Notes under the pieces: model-generated
Told to the model about the DNA's origin: nothing
Database searches by the model: none
The model's input: the letters and a program-made list of their open reading frames with translations, nothing else
Position numbers and translations under genes: made by a program
Assembly: GCA_003993805.1 (NCBI GenBank)
Contig: RSEF01000003.1
Coordinates: forward strand, 44,325,614 to 44,389,613
Reading direction: 5' to 3'
DNA length: 64,000 bases
From: Himantopus leucocephalus
Lineage: Eukaryota; Chordata; Aves; Charadriiformes; Recurvirostridae
In this document: positions 25,398 to 37,162 of the stretch, piece by piece
Numbering within the stretch: position 1 is the stretch's first letter
Layout of the letters: each line of letters opens with the position of its first letter

Positions 25398-27190
25398 AAA
25401 TTCAATCTCTTTCTGGTGGTTGGAGTGGCTCGCTAGGCAGTGCTTTCTGCCTCTAGCCCAGAAATCCATAAATTGAAACCTTGCACGTGTGTCCTCAGCC
25501 CACACAATAGGATGGCTGCAGGGGGATGGAGAGCTGCTGCCTGGCAGGTGGCACCCGGTGGCATGGGACAGCCTGGCCGCCTCTGTGAGCGCCGGAGTGC
25601 TGGTGCCTCTCATACTGAGCCGGGGAAGAGACAGCTTGCCACAAACGATGCTGAGTTTTTCTGAAACCTTGGCTGAGTGAGATTCAGCCACTCTTCCTGA
25701 CCAGAGTAGAGATGGATTACTCATTCAGAGGAGTCAAGGAGGTTCAAAAAACCCTCCTAGCAAGGAAATGGTTGCACTAATAGATGTCTGCATTCCTCCA
25801 GCTTTTTATTCCCTATCCCCTTTTTTTCCTCCTTCCCTCTCAAACAAAAAAAAAAAAGCCTTTAAGAAAAAAATCAGAGGAAGGCTTAGGACATCAAAGG
25901 GATAATTTTTAACCACTGTAACTGGACAAAAAAGAGGAGATAATTTAGCCGGTAGGATTGGTTTTCCAGTACAGGTTGAGCAGAGGCTGACCGCTGAGCA
26001 GTAGTGCTCTCGCAAGAGCTGGTGAGACCCATGTCCAGCTCATATGTTTTGGGTGAAGCAATTAGTTCACTATTAATCAAACTGTTTGATTCCATGATTA
26101 TAAAGAAATGTTTAGTGTTACTGATGCAGTAGAGCAAGGTCTTGCACAAAGACAGCAACCTCACCAAAAGCAGCCTCACTTCCTCTAATAGTATTTACTG
26201 AAAGAAAATATTGAATGAGTTCAAACATATTGCCCATTTATTTCCATCTTTGCAGTTACATTTTTAAGAAAGCTTTCTACTTAATTGAAGGCACATTTAT
26301 GTAATAAATGGCATGAGTGCAGTGAGCAAGACCCTCAGATGTTACAAACTGGCTAGCTTTCATTGTCCAGAATTTAATTTTAATCAGATGAGGCTCAGGC
26401 CCGTCATTAGGAGACCTTCTAAAAGCCGTTGGTTGTTTATGAGAGCTGACAGCAAATGTAACTGTTCAACCCTGATGCACTGAACCTAGAAATTTTCAAG
26501 GTGACTGGCTTGGCTGTAGGACAGCTGCAATTTTGTGAAGTTGGTACAGAAGGTTTCAGGAAAGAAGTGGATCCTGAGCTCCCACTGAGACTTATTGTCT
26601 GCTTCTTAATATTTTGTTGTTCTTATTTTTTTCTCTCAAAACTGATTTTGACTCCCCATGGATATTTAATTTTCTTTATGAAAATAATGTAGCAGAAATA
26701 CTACTACTACATTCGGCTTTTCCGAATGTATTTCAGCACTTGCATTTCTAGCCCCAGCCAGAGGTCAAAAAGCTGAGATACATGAAAAATAATGTTATGT
26801 GGATGCTTTGAAATCTCAGGAATGGCTCTATTGTAGTGGTGTTCAGAGCATAAAATTCCAGGGAGGTGCAAAGTCCTCTGGAGGTAATGCATATCTCACC
26901 TCACTGAAAATATCTTATCTTGGCAGGTTGTGTCATGTCAGAGTAAATAATGCTGAAATGCATTAAAGAATCTGGAGACTGGATCTGTCTTCAATATGGA
27001 AGATCTGTTTCACACCACTATTCCCACTCATCTGCATTGCTGCATTAGAGGGTAATTCTTCCAAAAGCCTCAGAAATGCATGTCTGCGGACCATAAAAGA
27101 GGCAGTTCTGGGGAGAGGGTCTCAAGGGAAGATGGTCGATACAGCCCAGGCTGAGAGGGAGCTCACTTCCACTCTCCAAAATGCCATTCC
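25398..27190. other. Non-coding stretch, includes an AT-rich conserved-looking block
   Basis: A poly-A run lies at about 25844-25857. From 26190 to 26460 the sequence is AT-rich, high-complexity and carries TTAATTGAAG, CATTTATGTAATAAATG and AATTTAATTTTAATC homeodomain-like cores, a texture often seen in conserved elements. No gene or interspersed repeat recognised. Confidence 0.45.
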
Positions 27191-27198
27191 AGGTGGTT

Positions 27199-27225
27199 TG
27201 GGGAGAGAGGGGGATAAGGGAGGGA
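27199..27225 (+). other. Putative G-quadruplex motif
   Basis: Four G tracts (27200-27203, 27209-27213, 27218-27220, 27222-27224) are separated by short loops and fit the G3+N1-7 rule. It sits in a wider G-rich patch (27180-27260). Confidence 0.6.
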
Positions 27226-27409
27226 GAGGTATTGACATGTTGTGGGTGACGGTGGTAGGAGGGTACAACCCTGTGGGCACAACCTGTTTTTTAACATGCA
27301 GGCAAAAATTTCTGGTGCAATTTCCGTCCCTTTCAGTGAACTGACACCTCAAAATAAGGGGGAGTTTGACCCTCTGGTTCTACTGCAGTAGCAGGACCAC
27401 AAAAGGTAT

Positions 27410-27468
27410 GTGCACATGCACACACACACACGCACGCACGTGTATACAAGTATATATATGAATATTTC
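27410..27468. repeat. CA/TA microsatellite, interrupted
   Basis: Successive short runs of CA, CGCA and TA units. The imperfect, mixed units suggest an old or contracted microsatellite. Confidence 0.8.
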
Positions 27469-27469
27469 T

Positions 27470-30400
27470 GTACGCATACAGAGGGAGTCCCAGCAAGGCT
27501 GTAAGAGCCAGTCAGCTTCATGAGGGACCAAGCCAGTGAGAAAAAAGATGGAAGGAGAAGACAGAGGAGGAGAGAACATTACAGGTCAATCTACCCCTTT
27601 CGCCCCTTGCTGGGATTCGGACAGACTCGAGGCAGCCCATGTTGCCCCCTCACTGAGCGAACACCCTGTTCTCTCAGCTGAGGTACTCATAAAGCCAACT
27701 TGCTTTTTCGGAATTAAGGAAAGAAAACCAGATGTTGAGCCGAACTGACAGCCCTTCAGGAAGTCTTAAAATCCCCCAAAATTTTTTGAAGAGGAAACAA
27801 GGTTTGCAATTAGTGAACTGTGGCAGGTTAAACGGTCCAATTGCTATTAATGCAATTATAGTCAAGGTTGTGATAGCTCTAGTGTCTTCTTAAAAACTCA
27901 GGCCTCTGTTTCATTAAGCCGTTCAGTGCTTTTTTAATACTGCTTCTATTGTTTAGCAAAAGGAAATGTAAATTGTGGATCAAAAACCCTGCAGGGGTGG
28001 CCCATATACATAAGTGTAAGCGTACATGTGTCTGGGGTGGGACAGAAGGTGTTTGAGGAACTTTTTGGTATGTCCTGGAGAGCACATAGCTTTGTGCAAC
28101 AGAGCAGCAGCTTCAGCAAAGTAACTGTAGTGACTCTGCTGCGCAAATTAGTGCCTACACATAGATGCTTGGTTACAGCACCTGACAGAAGTAGGATATA
28201 ATAACAAGGATATGAGGCTACATTAATATTAGTGTCTCCACTGCTTGAGCTGCAAGAATGCGCGTTGTCCCTCTGCACCTTCCATATGGCAGCCACTTTA
28301 AAAATCCAGTGAGTTAACGGGTTCCACTGTTTCCATCTAAATTCCCCTTCTCAAGGTAAGCGGAGAACCTTTGAATCTTTCAGCTGCAAATAGCAAAGAG
28401 CAAATTGGTGTCCGCCTCATGCTGCAGCCTTACCCTCTAGCAAAGCAGCACTTTGAGTCCTTTCCATCCAGCCAACTGTTTCCACCAAACCTATAGGAAC
28501 TTAAGCTCTCTATGACCTGGGTAAAGCTGGGCTCAAGTGAGCCTATGGGTTTGACGCTTACAGGCAGAAAAACAAAAGGACAGAAAATAGTGAGCTGTGC
28601 CATCAATTTCAAGAACTATTGGCGTACAACAGCCTTATTTCTCAGCCTTTGCCAGTAAGTATTAGGGTGCTTTGTTCCTTGTGATGTTTAAGCCAGGACC
28701 ACCATCCATTACTTCTTCACACCCACTGTCCTTTACAGCAAAATAAGCTCAGAGAAGTACTCTCAATGGGTGGATAATATTTGGTCCTAGGGCTCCAGTG
28801 CATGTGGGGTTTGGATCCTGGCTGTGCTGCTGACATGATTTATGGTGTTTGTTGTTCGGTCTGAAATGCCAAAGACATCCATCAAGCTGTAAAAAAAAAG
28901 GCCATTCCGTCCTTTTCTCTCTCCAAAGCATGTCTGAAAAGGTATTTTTGGCTGCTAAGTGTACCAACTGACACACTGCTTATCTGAAAAAACAAGGACT
29001 CCATACACGAAAAAGAGGATCACTGAGATCATTGAGATCACAGCACATACATCACAAATAATAACTTGCTTTTCCTGCAGAATGCGAAAGAAATGCCACA
29101 TACACTTGTTTTGTTTTATTAATCTCAGTTGAATTTTGTAATGAAACTTATCCTGTAGGGACTTCAATCCTTTTTTAATATCTTTACTTGTGCAACATTT
29201 TATCTTAGTGCAGTCAGTCAGATAGGTAGAAAGAATAATTGATTGATTTTTTTTTTCTTTCTATTTTGACTAGTAAGTAAAGGCATAAATGGACAAAATC
29301 GTCACTGAAATAGAGATACAAACAGTATTTCCCAAGCTAAGCGCAAAGAGAAGCCAGCACATCTGCATTTCAAGCATGTCAGGGAAATTACTGTGGAAGG
29401 ACTGCTCTAATTCTCATTCCTGTAAGAGGGCAAAATGGAAATTGCTGTTTTGCTATTCATGTGCATCACCTAGCACGGCAGGATCTTGGTCCTTGCTTAG
29501 AGAGTCTTAAAGGCTACCAAGCAAATAAATATTCTTTGCCATTTCTATTTATTTTCATGAAACGTCTTTCATCCAAAGGCTTTTGAGGGTTACATCCAAC
29601 CTGTGGAGCAGAAACATCCTACAGGGAGGGTGCTCCAGGTGTCCAGTGCCTCGAAAATCTGGAATGGGAGGTGGACAAAATGTGGAGCAGCTATCGAAGT
29701 GATGTGTTTCAGCTAGGTGCCTATGGTGAGGGGTGGTCTGGCAGACCTGGCTGCTCCTGTTGTGGCTGTCTGGTAAGGAGTGTGCTGTTTCTATGTGCTG
29801 CTGCAGATCTGGTCCCCCAGAAATGGCCTGAGGTCATGACTCTGCCCTTTATACTTTTGACTTAAATTTGGTCTTGATTAGGCCCGTTTTCAAATCCAGA
29901 ACAGCACTACTGACAAAAAGGCTTTCTAGGGACAAAATTCCTCAGGTTTGACGATAACTTTGGTGTGCAGTATGGCATAAGTACATATAGACACGCCTAA
30001 ACACCTCCAAATACAGCATAGTACCTGCAGTAAGATTAAAGTGGCAAGTTGCTAACAAAAAGTTGGTATCACATTGCTAATGAAAAGCAATTTTTTCTTT
30101 AGAAGTTGCAAAGCACAGAAACCAATTGCATAATGAAATCTGTGGGCTGCCGATTTTAAATGCCAAGGCTTTTTGTCCCCTACGTGGCAGCTACCTGGCC
30201 ATTCTGCCTTAGAAGCCAGCACTGCAAACTTCCCAACTGAAATCAAGTTATACCCAGCCAGGCAGGGTAAGGTAGCCATGACGGCACAGCTGTGTGACCA
30301 CAACAACACTGAGCGGCAAGGGGGAGCATCCCCTTTCCTCCTCCTCCCTGAGTCCGCTATGGTGGAGCAGGATGCGGCTGTGGGCACCTGATGCTCCCAT

Positions 30401-31260
30401 GATGCCGGCAGCTGCATCTTGCTGCTGGGGCGGGCACGTTGGAGGAGGGCCATGGGGAAGCAGGAGCTGGGAGTCACGCTGAAGACATGCAGACCCTTAA
30501 TGGTGTGGTGGGGGAGCGGAGCCAGGAGCTAACAGTGTGTTAAAGACCTGTCGTGCTGCTGGTATTCTTGGTCCTGGAGCTGGGAAACCAGAGTGTGCGC
30601 TCAGGCTGTTGTCACAGCCTACGGAGTAGTGCAGTGAGGTAACGGGGGCGTCGGGAAGAACAATCCTTAAGAAACAGCTTAAAAATATGCCCTGAGATCA
30701 GATGAGAGTCCCTCAGCCTTGCCTGAAAGCCTGGGCTTCCCTTCTGAGGAACATTTATGGGTTTCATATCCAGGGCCGTGGTGGTGATGCCCTATTGCAG
30801 ATGCTGTCCCTATGTTAAAAGGCAGACATGAAGGGGAAGGCGAGTGGTGTGCTTTGTCATTCCAAGGGATGTGTGAGGTTTCGCTTACTCACAGGCGGCA
30901 CAGATGAAATCGGAGGGTATAGACGTGCCTGTGGTGTGTTCAGGGCTATTGGTAATCAATTTGGGAAAGCACATGTTTCTAGATGTCTGCAAATTCTGGT
31001 ATGTGTGCTGTAAAACAAAAGCACAATGGTGGATGAGGCGTCTGCTCTTAATGCAAACATTTTTCCTACTTGTATCATGCCAGGATGCTTTACTAGCTTT
31101 AATCACCACTAGGTAGAAAGCAGGTGATTAAAGTCTTGTCACTTTATTGGTTTGCCTGAAATTGAAATAAAAGAAAATGTAGCAGACCAAAACCATTTAA
31201 TCTGAAATGAAGTTAAGGGGATGAGTTAACGAAAGAAAGGCAGTTGTTTAAAGGTGTGAA
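27470..31260. other. Non-coding stretch, no gene seen
   Basis: No recognised interspersed repeat. Short splice-like signals occur, for example an acceptor TTATTTCTCAG near 28640 followed nine bases on by GTAAGT near 28653, a pattern that would define a 9-nt microexon but is expected by chance at this scale. A 141-codon minus frame at 30052-30477 has no recognisable content. Confidence 0.5.
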
Positions 31261-31270
31261 ATTGCTGAAG

Positions 31271-31456
31271 AGAGCCAAGTTACAAGGGGTTATCCACAGA
31301 TGTGGCCAAGTTAAACAAGACAAACTGGTGACTCAGCGAGGCTCCACCTCCAGTGTCATTCATAAATGCAGCCTGTCCATGGACAGCTGCAGCAGCTTTG
31401 ATTGTGCCCTGTTTAACTTGGCCTTTGGATGACAAACTCTTCTGAAACTTGGCTCT
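31271..31456. repeat. Symmetric nested inverted repeat of GCCAAGTT
   Basis: Outer arms AGAGCCAAGTT (31271-31281) and AACTTGGCTCT (31446-31456) are exact reverse complements. Inner arms GGCCAAGTTAAACA (31304-31317) and TGTTTAACTTGGCC (31410-31423) are also exact reverse complements over 14 bases. Both pairs share one centre at about 31363.5, and the two 8-mers in each arm are spaced by exactly 31 bases. Between arms there is no further obvious pairing except a separate 14-base palindrome CTGTCCATGGACAG at 31373-31386. GCCAA/TTGGC is the half-site of nuclear factor I proteins, so a multi-site regulatory element is one reading; an old fold-back element is another. Confidence 0.75.
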
Positions 31457-32970
31457 TTAGGTAGGTATCACACCTTAAAACATCTGACCCTCTTTTATAG
31501 ATGCAAAGTACTCTTTTGTTTGATTTCTTTGTGCTGCCAGCCTGCATCATTGGGCTGGGGTTGGTCCTACCAGAGGCAGGCGTGTTTCTCACTGGCAGAA
31601 GACAGTAGATCCAGCAATGACTAAGCTGCCAGACAAACTTGGAGAAAATAACCCAGAAGTCCCAGAGGGTTCATCTCCTCCTTTGTAGCCTGAGGGCTTT
31701 AGCTGGAGTTTGGAAGACAGTGGCAGAAGGTTATGAAAAAAGCACATGGGAGAGTCCAATTGCAGAACTGAGATCCAGACACCGAGGCCTCGAATCTCGA
31801 GTGTCAGCTGATATCCTTGGGGAAGGTTGTTTTGCAATGTTTCGGTGGCTGTATAGAACAAGTTGTGTTGAATGTCATCAGCATCTAAGCAGTTGTTTTC
31901 CCTTACAAAATTATGTGATGAAAATGAAGCTATTTCATCTTCTATGAGATTTTCCATCAATTTTATGGGGAGAGATTGTGTTAAAAACAAACCAAAAAGC
32001 ACTTTCAGGAGCTCAGCACCAGCACTGTGGTACTCCCAGAGCTTGCAGAGAGTCCTGTTTACAGCTTCCCCTATTTTTTAACCAGGCCGAGAAAAACAAG
32101 AATGAACTTTAGAGTAGCAAGCCTGAAACTTGCATCAGATGTTGCTGTTTTGGGAACAATTTACCACTTCCCTAGAGTGGCTGCTCAGGCTCCTGGATAT
32201 CCACACCTGAGGAAAATCCACTAGCGCCTCAGACCAAGGGAGCTGAGCTACAGCTTTTGGCACTGGCAGTAGGGTGGACCATGCCACTCCACTGCCACTG
32301 AGAGCTTGGGGCACGGTTGACTGTGACCTGGTTGCTGCAACTCAGTGGTATCTGTCAGCTAGGTACTAACTTAGCATGTAAGTTGTCTTAGCCCTCCACT
32401 ACATGTCTTAATTTAAAATGCCATGGCAGTGAGAGGAATAATCTTTGATCCACCTCGATCCCAGATCTAGAAACGCCTACTGGCTTGACTTACATCAGCA
32501 CGGTGGCAGGGCCCAGGGGTCCTTGGGGTGATCTCCAAGGAAGCCCTACCTGCTGAAGGCAAATCCTGTGCAGGCTCCTGCTCCTTCCTCTGCCCACATG
32601 GGCTGAAAAGTGACTTAGGATGTCCCCATGCAAGATACTCCTTCCTTAGGGGTCCAATGTAGCTCTCCTGGACAGAGTACAGGAGCTGAGAATCACCACT
32701 GCAGACATGCACCAGTGGGTGAATCACTGCTGGCCACCTCTCACGCTTGTGGCGTGACAAATAATGACAGCCCTTTGTGCAGCCTCATTCTTCAACAGGG
32801 CTGGGAGATTGCTCGCACATAACGCTATCGTTTTGGGAGGGCCAGCCCCTATCGTGCTAGTGGCAGGCGGTGTCCATCCTCGCTTGCAGCTACAGCTGTG
32901 AAGGGTGACATCATGCAGGAGGCACTTCGAGATGCAACCCACCGACAGCACGTGAAATTAAGCTGATTAC
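31457..32970. other. Non-coding stretch, no gene seen
   Basis: A 137-codon minus frame (31589-32002) overlaps a 102-codon plus frame (31639-31947), and neither is recognisable. No repeat seen. Confidence 0.5.
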
Positions 32971-32977
32971 TGGAGAG

Positions 32978-34119
32978 ATGCAGCAGGATCAGTGGAGGAG
33001 CCCCTGGCGCCGAGTCGATAAAGTGAAGAATACATTCCTCCCTGAAAAATGGAAAGCCCTGTGTTACCTTCGGCTTGGTGTCACGGAGCTCTGTGCTGGA
33101 AGTGGCACAACAGTGAGACAAACTTCAGACACCCCAAGGGCTCTGTCAGAGCCTGCAGAGCCAGGTCTGGAGGCTGCTGTCTCCCTGCCCTGGAGCAACC
33201 TGGTATTTACGCTAGGAGCACACAGCCATAGAAATCACATGAAAACCTGGGACCATGTGGGGGACTGCAGGGGAAGCAGCTGCCCCAGATTGAGCCACCC
33301 TTGCGGTGGGGAAGGCTGCAAATGCCCCCGGTCCTGCCCTGAAGCCCAGCTTCGCTGCCAGGGTCCCTGGTTTGGGCCGTACTCTGCATGCAACTCCCCT
33401 CTTCCACTTTTCTCCCATAACGATTTCCAGCTCCCTCTTCCTACGGCTTATCAGCATAGGTGCCACTCTTGGCTGGGAGGTCCCACCTACTGCAGGGTGT
33501 TCCTGTGGCCGGAAAGCTTGAGGACAGTGTCTCCCTGCAGCCTTTCCCCTGTGTCACCTTCAGATCCCCCAGGCCATGCGATTTTCAGAGTCACAGTGCT
33601 CAAGATCCCACTGAGGACCAACAAGGGCCGAGAGCTCAGCGGCTCGGGGAAGCAAGTCCCCGCGCCGCCCATGCCAGCGGCAGCCCTTGGGCAGCGGAGG
33701 GACCTGTGCCACTCTGCGGGGGGCCTGGTGTGGGCACGGGAGTGAAAGGACAGCAATATCTCAGGCAGTCTGGGAGGCAGCAGTCCAAAATCCCAAGAAT
33801 CAAACCAAAAGAAAACAAGCAAATAAAAAAACATTGCTTCGGCTTCAGCCAAGAACCCAGGACAGTAAACAGAGGAGGCTGGAAAGCCAATATATTCTAC
33901 CCTGGGGGAATCAGCTTTGCTCGAGCCAAAGAGGGAAGAAATGCATATAAAATAAAGAGCAAAGATGAAAGCCGTATATCCCAAGCACAAACCGTCACGG
34001 ACATGATTGGCAGTTTACATATTACATTTTATAGCATTCCTCTTCCCCTCCCTCCATATTTTCTTTCTCCCCATTTCTCTGCTGACAGCTCGTATGCACG
34101 CCTTGCGCTGCACAAATAA
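32978..34119 (+). other. Cluster of long unrecognised open frames
   Basis: Two overlapping plus-strand frames are open for 255 codons (32978-33745) and 219 codons (33460-34119), and a 167-codon frame is open on the minus strand (33487-33990). The region becomes GC-rich with many CpGs, which makes stop codons rarer. The 255-codon product is rich in Pro, Ser, Cys and Arg, has no recognisable domain, signal peptide or membrane segment, and its apparent start is not a clear ATG context. I cannot assign a gene. A GC-rich exon or untranslated region of an unseen gene is possible; chance openness is the default. Confidence 0.15.
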
Positions 34120-35596
34120 GCGCTCTGCTCCTCCCTCGCATCCTGCTCAGACTTTGAGCCAGTCCTTCCCCAGGTTCGCGCCCCACCACCCCGGCTGCAT
34201 GCGGAGGAGATGGCAGGACAAGGGCTGAGTTGTCACAAGTCCACCGAAAAGATTTCCTGTCATGTGCAAAAAAAAAAATACAAAAACAGAAAAAAAACCC
34301 CAGCCCCTCTCCTCTGGCTTATTCGCTTTTTATCGAATCTGGTCAAATCATGATTTCCCCCTCCTCTTTCTTTTCAATAAACAATCAGCCCCGTCGACTT
34401 GATTACGAGCTGCTGATGCAGCATTGTTGAATCCAAGCCCTGAGTGTATGTTTTGGCAAAAACAGTGCTATTTTCAGCTAGGCGTACGAGGTGGCTTGCC
34501 AAGAGGCTCAGTTTTCTCAACGGACCCGAGGTGGGCTGGGGGCAGGGCTCCCGCTGGCTGTGCACGGGGAAGCAGGACCAGGTCCCAGGTCCGCGCGGCT
34601 CAGCACCAGCCCTGCTGGCAGGGCGCGCAGCACCTTGCTGCTCCTCCTATTGCCTGCGCCTCCACTTTGCTTTCTTCTCCCTGGGTCATGGACTAACCCG
34701 GGTGGAGAGGTGTCCAGAAAAAACTGCCTTTCTTTGAGCAGGACCACGCTGAGAATCTGTTGAGGCTTCTTGGTCCTGATAGTTAAAACTGCCTTGTTTT
34801 AAAAAAAAATACTGCTGTGGTTTTGCAACCTTGTAAGTACCAACAGACCATGTTATGAATGCTCGTGTGTGTTGAGATGCTTCTCCAAAACAAGGGCTGT
34901 GGTCCTTCCACGTGAGGAGCTGAACCCACCCAGAGCAGGGTCTCAGCAGGATCAGATACACCAAGTAGGGGGAGTGCAAGGAAACCATGGGCCAGTGCTG
35001 GCCGCTCTGAGGGCAACCGCTCAGCACGTCAGCTCCCAACGAGGTTTGCTTCACCTCTCTGCAATGCATAGAGCCCTTTTGCCCCTGCGTATGTTCCTGG
35101 CGCCGGAGCTCTGCGAGCCCTGAGCTGTGGGGTGGCCGAGGGGCAGAGCTTTACACCAGCTCCGCGCCAGGACAAGTGCCTGCCAAGTCAGCTTTTTTAC
35201 ACTTGGACAGCACAGCCTTCATGTCATCCCTCTGTTTAAAGGGTATTTCTTTCTTTCCAGAGCAATGGTGTATCCCTTTCCCCCATTCTTCTGTTGGGTC
35301 ACTTGTGCTTTTGGTGTCTTTTTCCTCTTGCTGCTTTATTTTGAGTGCTGTTTCCCATGGGTTCACTGGGCATGGGGGCCTGGTGTGTGAAACACAACCG
35401 TGAAGGCACAGACACGCAAATTAAGCAGACTGCAATTTGGGCAAAGTGACTTCCCACTTCTCCCATGACAGCCCTCTTGCAGAACTCTCTTTTCCCCAGG
35501 TGGAATGAAAAATTTGCTCCCTAATGTGTTGATAACATGCAGGATTTGCAAACTGGCTGTCTCTACTGTTCTTTTTGCTTTCTACCCAAATCCCCC

Positions 35597-35614
35597 TTTT
35601 TTTTTTTTTTTTCN
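35597..35614. repeat. Poly-T run ending at an unresolved base
   Basis: Sixteen T, then C and an N at 35614. A poly-T plus N at a GC-rich boundary is typical of a sequencing or contig-join artefact. Confidence 0.85.
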
Positions 35615-35810
35615 ATAGGGACAGGGCACTTCAGGCGGCTTGCAGCGGGCAGGGCTGGCAGCTGGAAGGTGTGGGCAATGGCAGACCCCGCTGATGGGGG
35701 GGTGCTGCCCTCGGCAGAGCCGTGCAGGGGTGGCCGTGCACGCGTGTACCTGCACGCAAGCGCCTGGCTACACCGGAGACCGCCTGTGCCTGTGCCTGTG
35801 TCGGCATCTC

Positions 35811-35910
35811 NNNNNNNNNNNNNNNNNNNNNNNNNNNNNNNNNNNNNNNNNNNNNNNNNNNNNNNNNNNNNNNNNNNNNNNNNNNNNNNNNNNNNNNNNN
35901 NNNNNNNNNN
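35811..35910. other. Assembly gap (100 N)
   Basis: Exactly 100 unresolved bases, the conventional placeholder for a gap of unknown size. It lies between two GC-rich flanks, and the left flank ends in a short TGTGCC repeat. Any open frame drawn across it is meaningless. Confidence 0.98.
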
Positions 35911-36699
35911 CGCTGCCTTTGGTGGGAGCCGGATGGGGGCCTCGGTGGGGTGATGCCACAGGCAGGGACACGAGGGTGAGCTGAGGGGAGCGTGGAGGGT
36001 GCCGTGGGGCTGCCCCCGTGTGCCCCGCAGACTCTCAGCAGCGCTGGGGACAGCCATGCTGGGTGCAAGGGGAGGCATGTGGCGAAAAGTGGCAGCACGG
36101 ACTGCAACCCCCTTATGCTCAGCAGCAAACGTCCTCCTGCTTGCAGAACCCTCTTGCAGGGCTGGTTCACCCAGGAGAGGGATGTTACCTTTCCCTGGCA
36201 CACCTGTGCTTGAGGACAGATGGGCAGAGATAGGTGTCCTGACACAAGCCTGACGGCACTTGTTTTTTGGCCACCCTCCCCCTGTGTCTCGCCCGTAGCT
36301 CAGAGCCCAGCAGGCCACCCACCCCCGAGAGGTGCCGGCTGGGAGGAGGACCCCCCCACCCCTTGAGGTGCCACCCCACCTCCCGAGAGACCTCGCACCT
36401 CTGCCCCGCTCGCAGCACCGCGGGCGGCAGCCAGCAGCCAGGCTGCCTCGCTCTGCTGGGCACTACTTGGGGTGGCTTTGGTCGGCCGTCAGCTCCTCCA
36501 GGACAACAGGCTTTGCCTACATGGAAGCAGCAGCATGACTTGCCTTCAGCATGGATGTGCTGATCAGCCTGCTGCCCCTGCTGCCTCCCCCGCAACGGGA
36601 GCTTGTCCTGACGCCCACCTCGGCTGCGCTTCGTTCAGTGTGCTGCCTTTTGTCGTACCGCGACAGTGCTGCGGAGAGCCAGGTTTGAAGGCAGCTTGC

Positions 36700-37078
36700 A
36701 CTGAGCTGTAGTTTTCCATCCTACGGATGCAGCTCTTAATAACATGAGCTCACTTGTTTCTATGACTTGCTTTCTGATTTTAAATATAGAAATATATAAA
36801 AGTAGAAACTTTGACTTGTAAATTTTTGTCCAAGTTATTAATACCACTACATCTACAATCTGAAAAGGATTTTGGAGACCTCTGATTTCAAGGTACCCAA
36901 ATTACAATAAGGACAGCTTGCAATTTACCACAGGATTTTGAGGTTTTTTTTTTTGCCATAAGTTCATTTACAGAGGCTACCAAGGTTCTTTGCCAATACT
37001 GATGGCTTTAATACTTGCTGCATTCTAGGGGCTTTTGTATGTAAAGTATCTAATTGTATTCATTAAATAGTGGAACGT
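36700..37078. other. AT-rich non-coding stretch
   Basis: No open frames above 70 codons and no recognised repeat; leads into the CR1 fragment. Confidence 0.6.
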
Positions 37079-37162
37079 CCCCCCGCAGGGGGTTTGGAAC
37101 TAGATGATCTTTAAGGTTCCTTCCAACCTAAACCATTCTGTGATTCTATGATTCTATGATCT
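37079..37162 (+). mobile_element. CR1 LINE, 5'-truncated 3' end
   Basis: The sequence reads through TTGGAACTAGATGATCTTTA, then GGTTCCTTCCAACCTAAACC, then ATTCTGTGATTCTATGATTC, the 3' terminus of chicken-repeat-1 type LINEs with its 8-base terminal repeat. Only about 80 bases remain, so it is a normal severely 5'-truncated copy. The close match to the family end suggests a relatively young insertion. This is the best single clue that the host is a bird. Confidence 0.93.

Larger units (their letters stand above)
33590..36650. other. GC- and CpG-rich domain containing the assembly gap
   Basis: CpG clusters occur around 33630-33740, 34500-34690 and 35700-36450. For 34500-34700 I estimate roughly 65 percent G+C and a CpG ratio near 0.6. 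This is the only sizeable CpG-rich domain in the window, which otherwise has the CpG poverty of bulk vertebrate DNA. An acceptor-like pattern TGTCTCGCCCGTAG ends at 36298, and a donor/acceptor pair (GTGAGC at 35976, CCCCGCAG ending 36030) flanks a too-short 55-base interval. The domain could hold a promoter or GC-rich exons partly lost in the gap. Confidence 0.4.

Noticed and set aside
28320..28360. Recursive-splice-like CCCCTTCTCAAG|GTAAGC
   Set aside because: AAG is a poor 3' splice site and the upstream tract is broken by purines.
28630..28660. Nine-base microexon between TTATTTCTCAG and GTAAGT
   Set aside because: The donor lacks G at -1, and a nine-base interval between such motifs is expected by chance in 64 kb.
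35700..35810. Peptide resembling an EGF-like domain (PGYTGDRLC) just before the gap
   Set aside because: The Cys spacing is wrong, the TGTGCC runs are a simple repeat, and the frame runs into Ns. No second EGF module is visible.
35971..36030. Intron between GTGAGC and CCCCGCAG
   Set aside because: Only 55 bases long, below the usual minimum vertebrate intron, and the flanking peptides are not recognisable.
35537..36318. Open frames of 138-251 codons drawn across the 100-N gap
   Set aside because: Continuity depends entirely on unknown bases, so these frames have no meaning.
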